Shown here piece after piece: positions 11,216 to 20,791 of a stretch of 64,000 nt of DNA (position 1 is the stretch's first letter; each line of letters begins with the position of its first letter). The position numbers and the translations under genes were made by a program. This DNA is from Lineus longissimus (taxonomy: Eukaryota; Nemertea; Pilidiophora; Heteronemertea; Lineidae): positions 14,756,599 to 14,820,598 of the forward strand of contig NC_088309.1 of assembly GCF_910592395.1 (NCBI RefSeq). Reading direction: 5' to 3'. The notes under the pieces are model-generated. The model ran no database searches. It worked only from the letters and a program-made list of their open reading frames with translations, and was not told the origin of the DNA.

Positions 11216-12310
11216 CAATACCAGAAATCCCCGACCTCGAACTTGCGCATGCGCACTAATTACCATCTCGGCCGATCAACGCAGTAGTGCGCTTAGCTTA
11301 GGGCAATCTCCAAAAGCTGAGTTAATCAGGCGGTGGGGAGCATTACGCACTTTGCCGATAGCCCATTGGTTTCCTCTAATGTCTAGCTAATACTGTGCAA
11401 AATTTCAGTGAATTTCGTCAAAAAAATCCTTTGTCCACCTTTGTACCGCCGCTTTGCATGCATTGATGAAGTTCAAACAGGGAAAATCAGGAAAATAAGC
11501 CTTTGAGGCGTTTTTACGGCTCAAAAACTGGCATTTCTAGAGATAATATTTTAGTTGCCGATAGATCCGCGAGAGGGCAATACCATCTAGAGTCATAATA
11601 ACACTGCTTCTGGTGTTTTGGAACATTTTTTTCTTTGTCCACTTGCATGCCGAAATTGGAGGTTTTAATGATGTGACAGCAAAAAATTGAATTGGTCATT
11701 GCGAGGGGGTCACTAGGGAGCTTGGGGGGTTGATCTATGCAATATACCTAGTTTTAAATCGTGCTTGTTTCATGCTAATGTGAAACACCATCATTCTGAT
11801 ACTACTGAGATTTAAATTTTTCACTCTAGATTTTAAATGAAGTTTGAAAATTCATTTTTCACTTGATGATCATGCTAATCATGACTGCATGAGTCCAGTT
11901 TCCCTGCACCCAAAGTTTATTACTGATGGTAGCTTTCCTATATCTAATTGTCTAATGTAAAAAAGTTGGGCATTTTGTGGGGGGTGTACTGTGGTCTTGG
12001 CCTCTCCTACCTTGGGGGTGGGGCTGGGGTGGGGGTGGGGTGGGGGTGGGGTGGGGTGGAGGTTGGTCTTGTTGGCATCCAGGTTTGAGATATCATAAAA
12101 CTCTTGACTGGTGTTATTATGGACTACTCGTTTTTCTCTCTTGTAATTCGGCAATTTTATATCAGATAACAAAGCGTAATTCAAACGGATACCGCATCTC
12201 GTTGAGGCTGCCATTGTGATTGATTGCTGCGAGCTGATTCGTCAATGGCGGCACGTGACTGATTACTCTGGCGGCCTCTATCGGACGGCGTTGGTCGGGT
12301 TTTTCTGGTG
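11216..12310. mobile_element. 1095-bp TIR element, tandem copy 2
   Basis: Head-to-tail repeat of 10121-11215 at an offset of exactly 1095. Every segment I compared, including the G-tract and all small frames, is identical. Between the two TIRs at the junction only a few bases (TGCAATA) intervene. Confidence 0.75.
12014..12059 (+). other. G-quadruplex-forming G-tract, second copy
   Basis: Same sequence as the G-tract at 10919-10964, carried by the second 1095-bp unit. Confidence 0.7.
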
Positions 12311-13009
12311 TTGTGGGGCAATTTGTTTTCATTGAACATGTCGAATAGAGGCTGATCAGATTCGGGTCTATCAAATAACAACAACTGCTGAAGGCAAAGG
12401 AAAATAGACTTCGAAATTCAAAACTCGCTTTCGATATTCAAAACTTGAAATTAACCAATGACCATACCATGTGCACTTTGTGCAGTCCTACCAGAAAGTA
12501 AATGTTCATAGGGTTTCTTAATACCGCTGATATAATTGAATGCGGTTTTCATCAGCAGAGAATGGTATATTTTTACAAAATTGGAGTTAAACCAATATTG
12601 CCCCGAGGGGCTCAATTAAGTTGGTCATGGTTAATGGTAAGCATTCGCCAGACTCTTTCGGATCTTATAAGGATATTTCATCGTTGCATCTATACGTATA
12701 GCCTTATTCCGTGACTAAAGGATAAACATGTCTGCTTCGTGAACTCTTGTTGCACCTCTACCATGCAGTCCCAAGTGTGTGTCTATTTTAGATGAACTGT
12801 GCATCGATACAGTGGAATAGTTATCTGTCAACACTGGCCTCCGGACCCGGGTTTCCGGAGTCAGGTTTCTTACTTACTACAGTGGCACATTTGAGGTCAC
12901 ACTCACAGAGTTTTCTCATCAATGAACATTTTTTACCGTAAGCCATTCTTAGTAATTGCTCAGTGACTGTTTCGGATGAACATTCTATTATTATGCATGT
13001 GATTTTATA
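12311..13009. other. non-coding, no gene seen
   Basis: Unique-looking AT-rich sequence with one short hairpin (CTCCGGACCCGGGTTTCCGGAG broken at its centre, near 12840). No exon was found. Confidence 0.5.
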
Positions 13010-13600
13010 AGCCCCCCCCCCCCCCCCTCTTAGGAGGGGCTCTTAAGATACACGTGTGTGCGGGAGTATATAATGAATGATTAGAAATAAAGAGAGTAAC
13101 TATTGTATATCCTACAAACAATTTTTTTTGGTATTTTTCTGAATTAACTCCGTTGAGTTTACCGATTTCTCCGCGATCTTCCGGTGGTGGTTGCTATCCC
13201 ATTGGTTGAAAGTAAGTTAAATTAAATTTAAATCTTCATGATTCGCTACATCATATGCCTAAGAAATTGGCCAATTATATTATTATTTTTATTAGAGAAA
13301 TATCCGTCCTGAATAATGACAGAAAAGGGTGGTTTATTTCAATTTTGTGTCGACATGGTCGAGGTCACGTGACATAAAAACAAAACAATCGCACACACCC
13401 GTCCAAAAAAGGCACTTTAAGAAAAACAAATACGTTTTTCCTGCTTAAAACCACACTGACGACTAAGTTATTTTAGTCTACTACCCAAATCTGAAGTATC
13501 AAAATGAATTACAAACTAGAACTAGCTCTATTTAGCAAAGGTTGCGTGAAAAATTCGGGTGAGCGACATTCTGAACCCTAGCGGCCAATAATTAAACTAC
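13010..13600. mobile_element. GC-hairpin TIR element, copy 1, left part
   Basis: Matches 20792-21371 almost base for base, apart from an expanded C-run at 13012-13028 where the other copy reads AGCCCCCCTTTAGG. The element resumes at 20302 after the inserted gypsy element. Non-coding. Confidence 0.75.
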
Positions 13601-13899
13601 TGTAGTGCCGGCCACTTTTGGCGAGGGGCCGGACGGGGTGACCTACGGGCTGATTTAGGTGTGCACTACCGCGACAATTTAGGTGCGAGCATGATACGGT
13701 GCATTATGCATGAAATGTGCACGAAACCGGACAAGATACGGGATAAACTTACTCTGTAGACTTCTGTTGTTTTTCTGCCCCGAGACTGGGCCTGCGAGGG
13801 CTTTTATGCGGTCCGGGAGTGACGTCACTGGGTCCTCCACCTGCTGACGTCACGGGATACCGGCTGTTGGTGACGCGCTCGATATCCCTCCGCACCACA
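13601..13899 (-). repeat. 3' LTR of gypsy element, with promoter motifs
   Basis: The plus strand reads TGTAGTGCCGG...CCGCACCACA, so ends are TG..CA with an 8-bp inverted terminus. On the minus strand, two full CRE octamers TGACGTCA (13845-13852 and 13820-13827) precede a TATA-like CATAAAAG (13808-13801), giving a plausible U3 promoter. Confidence 0.8.
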
Positions 13900-14137
13900 T
13901 TCCTCCCCCTTAGGTCGTCTCGGGATTCGGGAAGATGAGGGTGGTCACCGTCTTTTGGGAGCTGCATGATCTTGTCGATGTACTGTACAATATAATTCCC
14001 TGCACGAGCCTCCTCAGCCTTTTTATATCCGAAGAGACACGCCGGCTTTTTTACCAAAAAAAAACTTAACCCCACTCGGGCCTATAATATGCATGAACAA
14101 ACTGGACTTTATAGTATATTATACAAAATTTGGACTA

Positions 14138-14431
14138 TGAATGCCCAGAAGGACCCCTCAGCTCACAAAGTCCGAGGAGCGTGCTACGATGGGACACTCA
14201 GTTCCAAGGGCACTTTAGATCATGATTATAATAACTATATACACGGAGGGAAGTAGGAATGTCCTTAAGGACCCCTCAGCTCACAAAGTCCGAGGAGCAT
14301 GCTAAAGTAGGACACCCCGTTCCAAGGACAAGTTAATAGATACATAAAGGAAACTGGAATGTCCTTAAGGACCCCTCAGCTCACAAAGTCCGAGGAGCAT
14401 ACTAAATTAGGACACCCCGTTACCAAGACAA
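14138..14431. repeat. three imperfect tandem units in gypsy 3' region
   Basis: Units begin GAATGCCCAGAAGG (14138), GAATGTCCTTAAGG (about 14256) and GAATGTCCTTAAGG (about 14357). Each continues with CCCCTCAGCTCACAAAGTCC, GAGGAGC and a GGACACYC core, period about 101-118 bp. They lie between the pol stop and the polypurine tract. Confidence 0.75.
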
Positions 14432-14800
14432 TTAATTTTAGTTGACAACACTGAATCGATGTTGAAACAAATGAGGTATCAACGATCGACAAAAGGAACA
14501 GATCACCAATTTGAATTTCAGACAGGATAAAAAAGATAAAATCCCCCATAGAACAAGACAAACGAACAGAGTACTAACACGGAGTAACCGATTGGGGAAA
14601 AGACGGACTACGAGAAATTCAAATTCGGCAATTTGATTCCGGCAGAAATCAACAATCAGTCTCAAGAAGCTTGAAATAGTGGAAATCGATACGCCGATAG
14701 ACGAGAAGTGGACGTATCGTAAGATAGTGTTTGAACACAGAAAGGTAAAGGGAAACAATAACCCAAGCCCGCAACTATGGAATGCCTAGTTTCATGTAAT

Positions 14801-15302
14801 CTAGAGAATATAATCTCCCAAATAAGCCGGCAACCGCCGCCTTCTCCCACCGCGTCCATCAGACAGTCTCCAGGGAGGTTCGTCAGTTTCGTCGTACCCA
14901 TTATGTACCCCCCAGAGTGGTAACCCTGGAATCGGGGGCATATCTTGAGAGAAACTGATTTCAGGGAGACTAACTGACGGGGAGGAAGACAGACTGAGGT
15001 CCAACTCGGCTTCATGGTGAGAAGTTGTCTCCTCCAACCGGGAAGCCCCGCCCAGCTCTACAGATCGTCCGGGCAGCGCATCATCGGACGGAGGAGAAAC
15101 TGAGAGTAATGAAGGAGAAATATTCTCTAATGAACCCTGGGCAACATCCGCAAACTCCAACTCATCCAGAGCACAAAAGGGAAACACCCCAGTTTCCATG
15201 TCAGGGGAATCTGTACATGGAGCAATCACTGAATCGTCCGGACCAAGGAGATGATGACGCTTTCTCCGAAGCCAGAACGGTAAGATCCGATCTCGACAGA
15301 GC
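14801..15302 (-). pseudogene. gypsy integrase C-terminal tail, separated by Kolobok insertion
   Basis: On the minus strand the codons for R-L-K that end the integrase barrel (VHHDRLK, about 19182-19162) straddle the TTAA target. Reading resumes at 15306 with LCRDRILPFWLRRKRHH and continues as an acidic, Ser/Pro-rich tail to a stop at 14801-14803. This joins gene halves across the insertion. It is described only, and no functional restoration is implied. Confidence 0.7.
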
Positions 15303-15867
15303 TTAAAGGGCCATATGGTACTGGTGACTAGTGGACAATCTGGAGGTTGTTCTATAAACACAGCATGTGGTATCTAACCTGACCTGATTGGCCATTCACA
15401 GCTGATGAGTATCTGTCATGCTATCTTATGATGTCACTCCCGCCAAATTTCCACATGGCTACAGTATTTATTGAGTGGTTTTGCATTTGAGCAGTGTGGT
15501 TATGTTCAGTTAGTTCAACAGCTTTTGAAATAGTTTGAACATGTGGCCAGACTTTCTTACTTATAAGCCAAAGAAAGGTCAAGCAAATTGTCAGCTTCTT
15601 GCCTTGTTCATCAATGTAAAAGTTCATTGTTTTTGTTTAATATAATTTTCTTAAAATTGGACAAGAAGCAATAAAATCACATTACAAATTTACAGAAGTC
15701 AGTTGCCAGGGGGTACTTATAAACTTGCTATCTGAAGTTATTTATTCTCATCCTGTTGCACCAGGCTGTGCCAGGACACTGGTAATTAGCCGGACTGTAC
15801 CATTTCTGGGTAAGATAGGTTAAATAACTGTTATACTGAAGCCCTCAAAACTGCAGTAAAAGTTGAA

Positions 15868-17706
15868 ATGACAACAATGGAAAGTGAAATGAACATTCTT
15901 GCTAGTAGTGAAGGGGTCCGGGATGTAGACCTAGGCCTGGAGAGATTCCGTGATGAGAACCGCCAACAGCATTCGAGGAAACGAAAAAGTACCAATCGAT
16001 CGAGAAATGAGGCAACTGAGACGAAGAAAGCTCTTGTGAAAGGAGGACTGAATTTTTATTGCGCAAACGATGAAGAAAAGGTGAACTTTTTTAACAAAAT
16101 GGACAGGATAAAGGCAAAACTTGGTGGAGGGATATGTTCAGTGGTCTCCAACTATCAATTCCTGAATGAAGTGATTGACTTTTATGTGGAAAATAATGTG
16201 ACTCACAATGAAAATGATGACGCTTCATCACCAGCAATGACCAGCACAACTGTGCCTCAAGTAACACCCAGTTACCAGCTTTGTGCAAGAGAAGATATCA
16301 AGCAGCCACTTTTTGTCTGTACCGGGTCCTCTATCAGGAACTTGATTGGCAGGGTACAGACCCATTCCCTAAATTGCAAGGGCAATCTGCACACGAAGGA
16401 GTTCAGACGGGATGGTCACACAGCTTGTTTGACCTTAGCATGCCAAGGAAAGGAGCAGCACAATCTCCACTGGACCTCTTCCCCACATGTTGAGAATGGT
16501 GGCAAGTTTCTAGTCAATGCGAGGCTAGCCCATGGCTTTTTTACATCAGGACTACTGCCAGTGCAATACACCAAATTCGTGGAAAGCTCTGATATTGGAG
16601 TGCTATCATCAGAAACCCTGAACAGATTTATGGACACTTATTGTCCGATTGTGCAGCAACAGGCTGAAGAGTCAAAACAAGATGCTATCCTCATGGAAAG
16701 TAGCCTTTCAATGGCAAATGGTGTAGAAGCGATTGATATTTCGACAGATGCTCGCCACTGCTGGCGCAAGAATGCCGAATTTAGTGATGTTGTTTGCCTT
16801 GGCGACCAGAGCCACAAGGTGCTCCACATCGCTACCATTTCGAAGACGGTGGATGATCCTGTGACACAAAGACATGAGCTAATCGGTGTAAAAGAGATTT
16901 ATAAAGTACTCGATGACCAACAAGTTCCTGTACGTTATCACAGTCATGATCACAACAACAGCATAACAAAGTTTGTTACCGAGGAGAGAAAAGAAACACG
17001 AAACGCCGAAGACATCTGGCATACCACGAAGGGTATTGCCAAGAGTGTAAGGAAGATAACGCAAGGCCCAAAAAAGGACATGGGGAAAAAATGGCATCAA
17101 CAGCTAGCTGACAAAGCTGCGTCGATTAAGACGCATGTGTACTGGTGCATCAAAAACTGTAATGCAGATGAACAGAAACTGAGAGCTGGGATTGATAATA
17201 TCATTGACCATTATCAAGGCAACCACAGCAAATGCAGCAAAGATTCGCGATGCCAGGAGGAACATTACGAGCCCTCGAAGAAACTGATTACGGACACAGT
17301 CGCAGAGAAATTGCTAAAAGACTATCTCTACAAATTGGACATATATAAAAGACCCCAAAATTATGCTGGATCAAAAGACACACTGTACGTAGAATCATTC
17401 AACAACGCCCTCCTCCAATTTCACGACAAAAGGATTGTCTTTGGAGAGAGGTCCTACAAACTGAGGACAAATCTGGCTTTGATCGACTGGAACGCGAATG
17501 TTAACCGTGACCATACCTCCGTCAAATTTGTGTTTGATGCCAAGGCACCAAGGCGACAAGTGGGGAAGCCAGTGTTGGTGAAAAAAACTTATGACTACCG
17601 TGATGAGATTCTGGATAGGTGGATGCACACATCCATGCACCCCCCACGCTTGGACTGTCCCATTCATAGTGAATTTGGCGGGCCTGTTCCAGGTTCAAGT
17701 CAGTAG
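15868..17706 (+). CDS. Kolobok-like DDE transposase
   Basis: 612 codons from ATG at 15868 to TAG at 17704-17706. A basic N-terminus (about residues 30-60) is followed by a central Cys/His-rich part and then a run resembling the Kolobok catalytic region: IDISTDARHCW (putative first Asp, about residue 290), YHSHDHNNSI (second acidic position), AEDIWHTTKGIAKSV, a Cys-rich IKNCNADEQ...NHSKCSKDSRC block and LYVESFNNALL (putative Glu) followed by RTNLALIDWNAN. No THAP zinc finger was seen at the N-terminus. The gene is uninterrupted. Exact catalytic residues are inferred from the pattern, without alignment. Confidence 0.75.
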   Translation: MTTMESEMNILASSEGVRDVDLGLERFRDENRQQHSRKRKSTNRSRNEATETKKALVKGGLNFYCANDEEKVNFFNKMDRIKAKLGGGICSVVSNYQFLNEVIDFYVENNVTHNENDDASSPAMTSTTVPQVTPSYQLCAREDIKQPLFVCTGSSIRNLIGRVQTHSLNCKGNLHTKEFRRDGHTACLTLACQGKEQHNLHWTSSPHVENGGKFLVNARLAHGFFTSGLLPVQYTKFVESSDIGVLSSETLNRFMDTYCPIVQQQAEESKQDAILMESSLSMANGVEAIDISTDARHCWRKNAEFSDVVCLGDQSHKVLHIATISKTVDDPVTQRHELIGVKEIYKVLDDQQVPVRYHSHDHNNSITKFVTEERKETRNAEDIWHTTKGIAKSVRKITQGPKKDMGKKWHQQLADKAASIKTHVYWCIKNCNADEQKLRAGIDNIIDHYQGNHSKCSKDSRCQEEHYEPSKKLITDTVAEKLLKDYLYKLDIYKRPQNYAGSKDTLYVESFNNALLQFHDKRIVFGERSYKLRTNLALIDWNANVNRDHTSVKFVFDAKAPRRQVGKPVLVKKTYDYRDEILDRWMHTSMHPPRLDCPIHSEFGGPVPGSSQ

Positions 17707-17721
17707 ATTGTAAATCACACC

Positions 17722-18339
17722 ATGGCAGAAGAATTGAAGGTTGTTTCCCTTGCACTTACTACTGAACAAAGGGAAGCTATACATGCTTTTTTTAATTTCT
17801 ATAATTGGGACTATGTTGAATTAGACCATCCTCCAAATGAGGAGAATCAAGCACTTCAAGATGATATACAGAATGAGGGGAATATTCAAGGAGATAATGA
17901 TGAGCTGGAACCTTTGCCTGTGCCTGGTGGTGTAGTTGATCCACCCCCACCACAACCACAGGAGGAGGACCATGAACTATCCGAACCAGTTATTGCTCCT
18001 GTGCCAGGGGAAGATATGTGCCAACATTGCAATTCTTCTCCATGTGTGACTACTCATCCACAAAGATGGCTGGGAAATGGACAAGCACCCAGAAATGGAA
18101 ATAATGTGATCAGGAAACAACTTTACAAAAAATTTTGGAAAATGATGGAGGACCGGGGATCCTGGAACCATCCTCTCTATATTGGCAAAAAACAGCAGAT
18201 GCAACAGCAGTATATGGCAGATGACCCATCAATAGTTTGGACATGTCGTGAAGTGATGCCAGATTGTGTTTTGGAGACTGTGAGAAATCTTTATCCAAAT
18301 CCGCCAGGGATTCCATACATGGGCCATAAGTGGCAATAG
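17722..18339 (+). CDS. P2X7-type cytoplasmic (ballast) domain protein, in frame with transposase
   Basis: 205 codons. After an acidic, Pro-rich linker, the C-terminal half (residues about 100-205) shows MCQHCNSSPCVTTHP, then KQLYKKFW, then WTCREVMPDCVLETVRNLYP and a final PYMGHKW. This matches the order in the P2X7 receptor tail: Cys cluster, CVT, aromatic helix, R-x-x-x-P-x-C-V, IR-x-x-(F/Y)P, terminal Y-x-G. No receptor channel or membrane segment is present. It is in the same frame as the transposase, with only TAG plus five codons (17704-17721) between, and has its own ATG in a good context (CACACCATGG). Confidence 0.65.
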   Translation: MAEELKVVSLALTTEQREAIHAFFNFYNWDYVELDHPPNEENQALQDDIQNEGNIQGDNDELEPLPVPGGVVDPPPPQPQEEDHELSEPVIAPVPGEDMCQHCNSSPCVTTHPQRWLGNGQAPRNGNNVIRKQLYKKFWKMMEDRGSWNHPLYIGKKQQMQQQYMADDPSIVWTCREVMPDCVLETVRNLYPNPPGIPYMGHKWQ

Positions 18340-19165
18340 GTTTCAGCAGCACTGATAGATAGACTACATTATTTTTTTGAGAATGTGTTTTGGACGATTT
18401 TGAAATTTACAGTGCACTTTGACAAATTTGTGACAGTTTTAATTTTCGAGGATCTAGGATTTTGCTCCTTGTTTCCATCATAGATACCATGGATATCTAT
18501 CATAATACTTATGCGGATTAGCAAATATATATGCTTTAGAATTATAGAATTGTGTAGACTACCCTATCATAGACATGGATACATCTAAACAAAACAATAT
18601 TCAGTAGGATTGTGACATCACATAGTTATAGACTTGGATTATTAGTATCATATACAATGTACATTATTCAGTAGGATTAGAATATATATTATTCAGTAGG
18701 ATAAGGATATATACTTATGGACTAAAGGATACAGAAAACAGACCAAAATCACTTTGGTAGGAAACGCTTTATTATGCATCATCTCTAGCATATCCAGTTC
18801 TTTCCTGCATGCTCACTCATGATTATTAGCCATGTGCTCAATGTTTGTAAATAATGCATCACCAGGGCTATAACCAATCAGATTCAAGCTGGTAAATTCA
18901 ACTTCAAGGCTTTTCAACAGTGCTGTGTAAAAAAGTTCCATAATCTCATAACATAGACGATTTCTCAGGTTGATTTTAATACATCATGTTCCTATGTTAT
19001 TCATAAGTGTCTGATATCAAATTCATTCAAATGTGTTTGATAGTGACAAAGAATTTTTTAAAAACATTGTGAAAAGCCCAGGAGCTCTCTTCATGATAGT
19101 AACAGGGAGACATTTGCATGCTATCATCCCCTCCCACACTATTTATACTCCAGGTGCCCCTTTAA

Positions 19166-20012
19166 GCCGATCATGATGAACGACTTGGTTCTTACTCTGC
19201 CCGTCGATGAGATATAAAACCGGTGAGATTGCCTTCTCTACCAGAAACGGACCAAGCCAAGGCGGTCTAAGTTTGGAGCTTTGCCCAACCTTGGACGCAG
19301 TGTCAGACTTGTACACGATATCCCCGGTCTGATACCTCTTTTCCCGGAGTTGTACATCATAGTCCTTTTTTTACGGTGCTCGGCTACACCCAAGTGCTGC
19401 CGAGCGATATGATGTACAAACTCAAGTTTCTCCCGCAGCTTCAGTACGTATTCGCCGGCCGATGCTGCGGGAGGTTGTTTTAGGAATGGGCCGAGGACCA
19501 GGTCGGAGGGCATGTGAACCTCTCTTCCCAACATAAGCATGTTGGGGGTGAAACCAGTACTCCGATTCGGCATAGAGCGGATAACACCAGCGAGAAGGGG
19601 TAAATCATTATCCCAATCCCGCTGGTCCTCTCCCAGGAAACAACGAATTAATTGAAGAAGAGTGCGATTATATCGCTCAACCTGACCATTAGACGAAGGA
19701 TGATAAGGCGTAGTGCGGGTTTTTGCTATCTGAAGGAGACGACAGACAGCTCCAAATAACTTTGAAACAAAGTTACGGCCCTGATCTGTGTGTATCTCCA
19801 ACGGACAACCCATGCGTGCGACAAACTCATAGACGAACGTCCGAGCAATTTGCTCAGCTCCTTGAGTGGGGAGTGGAAAGCACTCAATCCAACGGGTAAA
19901 CTGATCTATAATCATGAGAATGTAAAGATTGTCATTAGAACTCGGAATAAACGGACCTAGGATATCCAGATGGACCCTTTCCATCGGAACAGAAGCCGTA
20001 AATGGCACAAGA
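19166..20012 (-). pseudogene. gypsy integrase catalytic core
   Basis: The minus-strand frame from 20012 shows the three acidic residues of a retroviral-type integrase: ERVHLDILGP (first Asp), EIHTDQGRNF (second Asp) and SSNGQVERYNR (Glu). The zinc-binding N-terminus is missing because the deletion ends inside the gene. A one-base shift at a run of seven T (plus strand, about 19364-19370) moves the frame, after which VEKAISPVLYLIDGQSKNQV reads on toward the Kolobok junction. Confidence 0.85.
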
Positions 20013-20301
20013 GCCACTTTTGGCGAGGGGCCGGACGGGGTGACGTACGGGCTGATTTAGGTGTGCACTACCGCGACAATTTAGGTGCGAGCATGATACG
20101 GTGCATTATGCATGAAATGTGCACGAAACCGGACAAGATACGGGATAAACTTACTCTGTAGACTTCTGTTGTTTTTCTGCCCCGAGACTGGGCCTGCGAG
20201 GGCTTTTATGCGGTCCGGGAGTGACGTCACTGGGTCCTCCACCTGCTGACGTCACGGGATACCGGCTGTTGGTGACGCGCTCGATATCCCTCCGCACCAC
20301 A
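20013..20301 (-). repeat. 5' LTR of gypsy element, truncated
   Basis: 289 bp matching 13611-13899 with one difference noticed. The last 10 bp of U5 and the PBS are lost, and the LTR runs straight into integrase coding sequence at 20012 with GCCAC at the join. The same CRE and TATA motifs are present. Confidence 0.8.
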
Positions 20302-20765
20302 TTACTTTCAGCCGTCTGCTCCGGTCTCGTTAGGGAGTTTTTCCCAAATGTACGCGATGATGACGTGCCCCATTAACAGGACGTAACATCTATTTTAAAA
20401 TGCGTTTCCAAAGTGAATGCATGAGGACAATCCATTTAAGTGTCGTATATCACTGGAAACGCCCGATTCCCGTGAATAAGGACAATCACAATGTATTACA
20501 TTACCAAAACAAAAATGTGTCGGAAGGAACTATATGGTCCCATCGCACCCCCCCCCCCTCCATCAGTATGACACAGAAGGGCTAGTTGACTGTCCACCGG
20601 GGGAGTTTGGGGGGAGCTTCCCCCCAACGCACTGGTAAAAACCTATGTCGACGGAGGGGGGTTTGGGGGGTGTCCCCCATTGTAACAGCTGTAGTTGTTT
20701 GAGCTTGCACTTAACATATGCTCGTAGGGGGGTTCGGGGGAGCTCCCCCGACCTAAAGGGGGGCT
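20302..20765. mobile_element. GC-hairpin TIR element, copy 1, right part
   Basis: Continues 13600 after the gypsy insertion and matches 21372-21840. It contains three iterated hairpins of G-tract/C-tract type (around 20597-20630, 20655-20682 and 20726-20752) and ends CCTAAAGGGGGGCT, the inverted partner of the element start. Confidence 0.75.
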
Positions 20766-20791
20766 CACTAAGTCCTTGACTTTACATATTA

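Larger units (their letters stand above)
15307..19161 (+). mobile_element. Kolobok-type DNA transposon
   Basis: Flanked by TTAA at 15303-15306 and 19162-19165, the target of Kolobok and piggyBac. Ends are imperfect inverted repeats (AGGGCCATATGG left, AGGGGCACCTGG on the opposite strand). It carries a 612-codon transposase-like frame and an in-frame 205-codon second frame. It sits in the gypsy pol gene in opposite orientation, so it inserted after that element. About 800 bp of AT-rich 3' sequence (18340-19161) has no frame. Confidence 0.8.
13601..20301 (-). mobile_element. Ty3/gypsy LTR retrotransposon, gag-to-RT deleted, with a nested Kolobok element
   Basis: 3' LTR 13601-13899, polypurine tract (TAAGGGGGAGGAA on the minus strand, 13912-13900), integrase C-terminus 14801-15302, nested transposon 15307-19161, integrase core 19166-20012 and a 5' LTR 20013-20301 lacking its last 10 bp. 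PBS, gag, protease, RT and RNase H are gone. The uninterrupted site exists at 21362-21380 (ATTAAACTACTTTCAG). Here the flanks read ...AACTAC and TTACTTTCAG, consistent with a 4-bp target duplication with one mismatch. The two LTRs differ at one base that I can see (13653 C, 20055 G). Confidence 0.85.

Noticed and set aside
10784-12384. several 60-110-codon frames on both strands of the tandem element
   Set aside because: They overlap each other, cross G-tracts, and lack any domain or splice logic.
13749-14075. 108-codon minus-strand frame at the gypsy 3' end
   Set aside because: It runs across the polypurine tract into the LTR, so it cannot be a normal element gene.
17722-18339. fragment of a genuine P2X7 receptor gene
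   Set aside because: No extracellular or transmembrane channel exons are nearby, the frame is in phase with a transposase, and it lies inside TTAA-flanked ends.
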